Source: JBLEFH01 sp047345645
GTDB lineage: Bacteria; Pseudomonadota; Alphaproteobacteria; Rhodobacterales; Rhodobacteraceae
DNA length: 64,000 nucleotides
Assembly: GCA_047345645.1 (NCBI GenBank)
Contig: JBLEFH010000001.1
Direction: 5' to 3' (one strand)
Shown here in pieces: positions 59,653 to 64,000 of the stretch. How positions within the stretch are numbered: the stretch's first letter is position 1; every line of letters starts with the position of its first letter. A model generated the notes under the pieces. That model was not told the origin of the DNA. It made no database searches and saw only the letters and a list, made by a program, of their open reading frames with translations. A program made the translations under genes and the position numbers.

Positions 59653-60423
59653 ATGACAATTTCTCTCGATATCAAGCTCGATTACACCTTGCCGGAGCCG
59701 ACGACGATCCTGCTGATGATCGAGGCGGCGGATTATGCCGGGCAGAAAGTTGTGTCGTCGGACATCGAGGGTTTGGACGGTGCGGAGCCGCGCGCCCCTG
59801 CGAGCGGCGTGGGTCTCGCGCAGTTGGTCGAGCGAGGCGCGCGTCTCGATGTGCGCTACCGGGCGGAGGTCGCGGTGACGCGGACGACGGCGGATCTGAC
59901 GCAACTCGCCGCGCTCTCGATCCGGGATTTGCCGGAGGATGTGCTGCCCTATCTGCTCCCGTCGCGCTACTGCCAGTCCGACCAGCTTGGCACGCTGACG
60001 CAGAACAAATTCGGCGGGTTTGACGGGGGTGAGAAAATCCTCGCCATCCGCGACTGGATCGCCGCGAATATCGCTTATGTTTCAGGCGCGAGTACTGGCA
60101 CAACCACGGCGCTCGACAGCTATATTTCCCGCCAAGGGGTCTGCCGCGACTACGCCCATCTGATGATCGCGCTGGCCCGCGCGGCCGACATCCCGGCCCG
60201 CATGGTCAGCGTCTACGGGCCCGATGTGGACCCGCCCGATTTCCACGCCGTCGCCGAGGTGTATCTGCAAGGCGGCTGGCATCTCGTGGACGCAACCGGC
60301 ATGGCGACGCCCGACGAAATGGTCGTCGTGACCACCGGTCGCGACGCGGCGGATATTGCGTTTATGACGAGTTTCGGCGTGGCGGAGTTGGTGGAGCAGA
60401 GTGTGGGTGTGCGCCGCAGCTAG
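59653..60423 (+). CDS. Transglutaminase-like cysteine peptidase-family protein
   Basis: The 256-residue protein has an N-terminal beta-rich domain (to about residue 125) and a transglutaminase-like core whose triad is intact: C164 in RQGVCRDYAHL, H198 in DFHAVAEVY and D213 in HLVDATG. GGTGGAGGTCCG precedes the ATG. Such bacterial proteins may act as peptidases or cross-linkers and often accompany ATP-grasp/alpha-E proteins, which are absent here. No signal peptide is apparent. Its TAG overlaps the convergent lrgB stop. Confidence 0.87.
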   Translation: MTISLDIKLDYTLPEPTTILLMIEAADYAGQKVVSSDIEGLDGAEPRAPASGVGLAQLVERGARLDVRYRAEVAVTRTTADLTQLAALSIRDLPEDVLPYLLPSRYCQSDQLGTLTQNKFGGFDGGEKILAIRDWIAANIAYVSGASTGTTTALDSYISRQGVCRDYAHLMIALARAADIPARMVSVYGPDVDPPDFHAVAEVYLQGGWHLVDATGMATPDEMVVVTTGRDAADIAFMTSFGVAELVEQSVGVRRS

Positions 60424-61127
60424 AGAAGCAGCGCCACCACGACCGGCGTGATCAGCGCGGTCAGAAGCGCGCCGAGGCCCATGCCGATGCTGGCGAAGGC
60501 GCCGGCGGCTTCGTTTTCCTGCAAGGCTTTGGCGGTGCCGATCCCGCCGGCGATGGTGCCGAGGGAGAAACCGCGGCTTTGTGGGTCTGTCATGCCGAGC
60601 GCGGAGAGGAGCGGCGGGCCGAGCATCGCGCCGACGATGCCGACGAGGATCACGAAAACCGCCGTAAGCGTCGCCGAGCCGCCGATGATTTCGGCGACGG
60701 GCATCGCGACGGGCGACGTGGCGGATTTCGGGACGAGCGAGAGGGTCGAGACGAGGTCCACCCCCATCCATTTCGCGATCAAGAGGCCGCTCACGGCGCT
60801 GAATGTGCTGCCGACCGTGAGTGCGACGGCCATCGGAATGAGCGCGCGGCGGATGAGGTCGCGGTGCAGGTAGAGCGGCAGGGCGAGGGCGACGGTGGCG
60901 GGGCCGAGCAGGAAGTGAATGAACTGCGCGCCGTCGAAATAGGTGTCGTAATCGGTTCCGGTGAGCGGGAGCATCACGCCGATGAGGACGATGGAGATCA
61001 GCACAGGGTTCACGAGGGGTGAGTGTTTCGCTTTGCGGTGCAGCCATTCGCCGAGCGCGAAAGTGGCGAGGGTTGCGGTGATCCAGAAGAGGGGCGAGGC
61101 GAGCAGGCCGGTCCAGAATTCACTCAT
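60420..61127 (-). CDS. lrgB: LrgB/CidB family membrane protein
   Basis: This 235-residue hydrophobic protein has about seven helices and the LrgB signature segments LVPKSATSPVAMPVAEIIGG and DPQSRGFSLGTIAGGIGTAKAL. Family members are associated with murein-hydrolase control and programmed lysis, and plant and bacterial members transport glycolate or glycerate and related organic acids. It overlaps the preceding LrgA gene by eight bases, the regular pair. Confidence 0.92.
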   Translation of the reverse strand: MSEFWTGLLASPLFWITATLATFALGEWLHRKAKHSPLVNPVLISIVLIGVMLPLTGTDYDTYFDGAQFIHFLLGPATVALALPLYLHRDLIRRALIPMAVALTVGSTFSAVSGLLIAKWMGVDLVSTLSLVPKSATSPVAMPVAEIIGGSATLTAVFVILVGIVGAMLGPPLLSALGMTDPQSRGFSLGTIAGGIGTAKALQENEAAGAFASIGMGLGALLTALITPVVVALLL

Positions 61128-61485
61128 CCTCGGCCTCCAGCGCGACGCCCATGAGGTTCGCGACCCATTTATAGGTGAGCGCGGTGAGGGCGATGGACAC
61201 CACGGTGCTGCCGATCAGCACAGCGGCGATACCTGCGCCGCTGGCCGCGATGGTGCCCAGATAGGTGACGACGCCGACGCCTGCGGGCACGAAGAGGAGC
61301 GAGAGAACGGAGAGCAGGCCGCGCGCGGTTGGTAGGACCGTCGGGACGATGGCAGGGCGGGCAAAGACCAGGGCCAGCATCAGCAGCATCCCCAGCACGG
61401 GGCCGGGGATGAAGGGGAGGGCAAGATGCGACAGCACCTCGCCCAGAAGTTGCAGGAACAGAATGATAAGAAGGGCTTGGATCAT
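61120..61485 (-). CDS. lrgA: CidA/LrgA family holin-like protein
   Basis: The 121-residue protein has four membrane helices and starts MIQALLIILFLQLLGEVLSHLALPFIPGPVLGMLLML, the LrgA/CidA hallmark. LLFVPAGVGVV follows. It pairs with the overlapping LrgB gene. A role in organic-acid transport or in holin-like control of autolysis is known for relatives; which applies here cannot be told. Confidence 0.92.
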   Translation of the reverse strand: MIQALLIILFLQLLGEVLSHLALPFIPGPVLGMLLMLALVFARPAIVPTVLPTARGLLSVLSLLFVPAGVGVVTYLGTIAASGAGIAAVLIGSTVVSIALTALTYKWVANLMGVALEAEDE

Positions 61486-61540
61486 GAGGCCTCCGCGTTC
61501 GGGGTGAGCCTAGCGGGGGCCTCGCGCGTGATCCAGCGCC

Positions 61541-63256
61541 TTATTCGGTTCCGGCGAATTGCGCCTCAAGTTCCTCACGCCGCGCATCGTCGATCTTGGC
61601 GAAAAGATTGTCCGGGGTGGTGAAGGCGTGGCTGGGGGCAAGACGCTCCAGCGCGGCCTTCACGTCGCCGGGCCAGTCGCGCGCGGTGATGTTGAGGGCC
61701 GTCAGCAGAGCCTCCGACGCATCGGGGATGAAGGGCGCGGAAATCTCGGCATAAAGGCGGATGAGGTTGAGCGCGAAACGGATCTGCGCGGCGGCCTGCT
61801 CCGGGTCTTCCTTGAACACGGCCCAGGGGGCGGCCTCTTGCAGATACTCGTTGCCCGCGACCCAGATGGCGCGCAACTCGGTCGCCGCCTTGCGGAACTC
61901 GATCGCGTCCATATGGCCTTCATAGGCGCGCAGACGTTTCTCGATTTCCGCCGTCACTGCGGCTTCGCGTTCGCCGTAAGTGCCGCCTGCGGGCACCTCT
62001 TCGCCGAATTTCGAGCGGCAGAATTTCGTGACGCGCGAGACGAAATTGCCGAGCACATCCGCGAGCGAGCGATTGATGCCAAGCTGGAAACTTTCCCATG
62101 TGAAATCTGCATCGTCGCTTTCCGGCGCATTGGCGAGCAGCCACCAGCGCCAGTAATCGGCGGGGAAGAGGTCGAGCGCCTGATCCATGAAGACGCCGCG
62201 GCCCTGCGAGGTGGAGAATTTCCCGCCTTCATAAAGTAACCAGTTGAGTGACTTGATGTAATCGACCAGCTTCCACGGCTCGCCGGACCCCATGATGGTC
62301 GCCGGGAAGGTGAGCGTGTGGAAGGGGACGTTGTCCTTGCCCATGACCTGCACGTAACGGATATCCTCGGCGCCTTTGTCGGTGCGCCACCAGCTCATCC
62401 ATTCGTCTTCGGATTTGCCATTGGCCTCGGCCCATTCGGCGGTCGCGGCGATATATTCGATCGGCGCGTCGAACCAGACATAGAACACCTTGCCTTCCAG
62501 CCCCGGCCAATCCTCACTGCCCTTCTTGACCGGGATGCCCCAGTCGAGATCGCGGGTGATGCCGCGATCCTGAAGCCCGTCGCCATCATTGAGCCATTTC
62601 TTGGCGATGGAGGTGGTCAGGATCGGCCAGTCTTTTTTCGATTCGATCCAGTCCGCGATCTGTTGGCGCATTTTCGACTGGGTGAGGAAGAGGTGTTTGG
62701 TCTGGCGTTCCTCAAGGTTCGTTGCGCCGGAGATGGCCGAACGCGGGTCAATGAGATCGGTCGGGTCGAGCTGCTTGGTGCAATTCTCGCACTGATCGCC
62801 GCGCGCCTTGTCGTAACCGCAATTGGGGCAGGTGCCTTCGATATAGCGGTCGGGCAGGAAGCGGCCATCCTCGGGCGAATAAATCTGCGTCTCCATCACC
62901 TCTTCGATCATGCCGTTTTCGGCCAGCTTTCCAGCGAAATGCTGGGTCAGGCGATGATTCTGCGGGCTGGAGGAGCGGCCGAAATGGTCGAAGGAGAGGC
63001 GGAACCCGTCGGCGATCTCCTTCTGCTTCACCCACATCTGGCGGCAGAATTCCTCGACCGGCAGCCCGGCTTTTTTCGCGCCAAGCTCGGCGGGCGTGCC
63101 ATGCTCATCGGTCGCGCAGATAAACAGCACCTCATGGCCGCGTCCGCGCAGATAGCGGGCATAGGCGTCGGAGGGAAGTTGGCTCCCGACGAGATTGCCG
63201 AGATGTTTCACACCGTTGATATAGGGCAGGGCCGAGGTCACCAGATAGCGGGCCAT
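61541..63256 (-). CDS. metG: Methionyl-tRNA synthetase
   Basis: This 571-residue class I synthetase starts MARYLVTSALPYINGVKHLGN (HLGN at about 18-21 is the HIGH box). The zinc knuckle is CPNCGYDKARGDQCENC, typical of the four-cysteine form. The KMSKS loop reads KFSTSQGRG, a variant with Phe and Thr. The anticodon helical domain is complete and there is no C-terminal EMAP-like domain, so it may be monomeric. The ATG with GGAGACCCC upstream is chosen over a Met five codons earlier. Confidence 0.95.
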   Translation of the reverse strand: MARYLVTSALPYINGVKHLGNLVGSQLPSDAYARYLRGRGHEVLFICATDEHGTPAELGAKKAGLPVEEFCRQMWVKQKEIADGFRLSFDHFGRSSSPQNHRLTQHFAGKLAENGMIEEVMETQIYSPEDGRFLPDRYIEGTCPNCGYDKARGDQCENCTKQLDPTDLIDPRSAISGATNLEERQTKHLFLTQSKMRQQIADWIESKKDWPILTTSIAKKWLNDGDGLQDRGITRDLDWGIPVKKGSEDWPGLEGKVFYVWFDAPIEYIAATAEWAEANGKSEDEWMSWWRTDKGAEDIRYVQVMGKDNVPFHTLTFPATIMGSGEPWKLVDYIKSLNWLLYEGGKFSTSQGRGVFMDQALDLFPADYWRWWLLANAPESDDADFTWESFQLGINRSLADVLGNFVSRVTKFCRSKFGEEVPAGGTYGEREAAVTAEIEKRLRAYEGHMDAIEFRKAATELRAIWVAGNEYLQEAAPWAVFKEDPEQAAAQIRFALNLIRLYAEISAPFIPDASEALLTALNITARDWPGDVKAALERLAPSHAFTTPDNLFAKIDDARREELEAQFAGTE

Positions 63257-63330
63257 GGGGTCTCCATTCATCTTTTCGGGCCTTTTAGGCGATCGACGCC
63301 GCGCTGGAAAGCCGCGCCGGACATTTAATG

Positions 63331-63358
63331 TTGCGTTTTTGCCGTGCGATCATTATGT
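63331..63358 (+). promoter_or_regulatory. Candidate sigma-70-type promoter of tuf
   Basis: TTGCGT at 63331 and TTATGT at 63353 are separated by 16 bases, in the 160-base gap between the divergent metG start and tuf. The spacing and position (58 bases before the tuf ATG) are plausible, but both boxes deviate from consensus. Confidence 0.35.
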
Positions 63359-63416
63359 GAACGCCGATGTAACCCCAAGGACCACCGGGTCCAACCACGA
63401 CCAAGAGGATTTGGCA

Positions 63417-64000
63417 ATGGCGAAGGAAAAGTTTGAGCGTAATAAGCCGCATGTGAACATCGGCACGATTGGTCACGTTGACCACGGGAAGACGACGCTG
63501 ACGGCGGCGATCACGAAGTATTTCGGTGACTTCCGTGCCTATGACCAGATCGACGGCGCGCCGGAAGAGAAAGCCCGCGGGATCACCATCTCGACGGCCC
63601 ACGTGGAGTATGAGACGGAGAACCGTCACTACGCACACGTCGATTGCCCCGGCCACGCTGACTATGTGAAGAACATGATCACCGGTGCAGCCCAGATGGA
63701 TGGCGGCATTCTGGTTGTGAACGCGGCTGACGGCCCGATGCCGCAGACCCGCGAACACATCCTGCTGGCCCGTCAGGTCGGCGTGCCCGGCCTCGTCGTG
63801 TTCCTGAACAAAGTCGATCAGGTGGACGATGAAGAGCTTCTCGAGCTCGTCGAAATGGAAGTCCGCGAGCTTCTGAACGAGTATGAGTTCCCGGGCGACG
63901 ATATTCCGATCATCGCAGGCTCGGCTCTGGCCGCTATGGAAGGCCGCGACCCCGAGATCGGCGAGAACAAGATCCGCGAACTGATGGCGGCTGTGGATGA
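63417..64000 (+). CDS. tuf: Elongation factor Tu, N-terminal part (3' end outside window)
   Basis: About 194 codons are present, with no stop before the window ends. MAKEKFERNKPHVNIGTIGHVDHGKTTLTAAI contains the G1 loop GHVDHGKT; KARGITI is switch I, DCPGHADY is G3 and NKVD is G4. Switch I carries the usual bacterial ISTAHVEYE sequence. AGAGGA precedes the ATG. EF-Tu delivers aminoacyl-tRNA to the ribosome. Many Rhodobacterales carry two tuf copies; only one is in view. Confidence 0.97.
   Translation, partial: MAKEKFERNKPHVNIGTIGHVDHGKTTLTAAITKYFGDFRAYDQIDGAPEEKARGITISTAHVEYETENRHYAHVDCPGHADYVKNMITGAAQMDGGILVVNAADGPMPQTREHILLARQVGVPGLVVFLNKVDQVDDEELLELVEMEVRELLNEYEFPGDDIPIIAGSALAAMEGRDPEIGENKIRELMAAVD

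Noticed and set aside
1..64000. tRNA, rRNA, CRISPR and insertion-sequence signals
   Set aside because: No T-arm/acceptor pairs in intergenic gaps, no regularly spaced repeats and no transposase motifs were seen; the gaps are mostly too short.

Overview
The window is a GC-rich (roughly 60 percent by eye), densely packed alphaproteobacterial chromosome segment, almost certainly from the Rhodobacterales/Rhodobacteraceae. Supporting marks are the N-acetyl-D-glutamate pathway genes (DUF1611 and enolase-superfamily pair), a DUF1489 protein, a PhaR-type PHA regulator beside phaAB, an ETF-QO/TPR/ispE run, a hisS-hisZ-hisG cluster and a zinc-ribbon protein divergent from ftsEX. Nearly all genes are core housekeeping genes. 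I see no IS element, prophage, CRISPR array, tRNA or rRNA. The one stretch that looks foreign is an AT-rich gene wedged between pheS and pheT.

Layout. 1-5.3 kb: partial LOG-family gene, phytase-like esterase, murein endopeptidase, MFS permease, thioesterase, YggT, DUF167 and an exported MsrA. 5.7-9.2 kb: a methionine-rich small protein, argG and a 5'-nucleotidase-family enzyme. 9.3-13.7 kb: ilvA with an esterase, a thiolase and gap. 13.8-19.4 kb: an apparent D-amino-acid (D-glutamate) utilisation operon consisting of a LacI-type regulator, dgcN, dgcA, a class IV aminotransferase and a GNAT-nitrilase fusion. 19.5-27 kb: pyk, rpmI-rplT, chaA, then pheS, the AT-rich gene and pheT. 27-36.5 kb: mscL, azlCD, greA, ETF-QO, a TPR protein, ispE, a polyprenyl diphosphate synthase and a DUF2007/methyltransferase pair. 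36.6-40.4 kb: DUF465, phaB, phaA, phaR and an EAL protein. 40.5-45 kb: tag, accA, paiB-like, plsC and ftsEX. 45.1-48.6 kb: zinc-ribbon protein, ugd, Alg14/Alg13-like split glycosyltransferase and a lipoprotein. 48.7-64 kb: dnaE, dps, slyX, two flavoprotein-fold genes, hisS-hisZ-hisG, DUF1489, rlmJ, rpsD, a transglutaminase-like protein, lrgAB, metG and the start of tuf.

How it fits together. D-glutamate would be N-acetylated, racemised and returned to central metabolism, with the aminotransferase widening the range to other D-amino acids. Acetyl-CoA is routed to polyhydroxybutyrate by phaA/phaB under PhaR, and to fatty acids by accA. Many neighbours are joined by ATGA, GTGA or TAATG overlaps, and convergent genes often overlap by up to 40 bp, so translational coupling is the rule here.

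The most noteworthy items are the AT-rich membrane-anchored gene inserted into and coupled with pheS-pheT, the five-gene D-amino-acid cluster ending in a two-domain acetyltransferase/amidase, a methionine-rich small protein facing an exported MsrA, a 20-bp near-perfect palindrome in front of ETF-QO, and helically phased TGC repeats in front of phaR.
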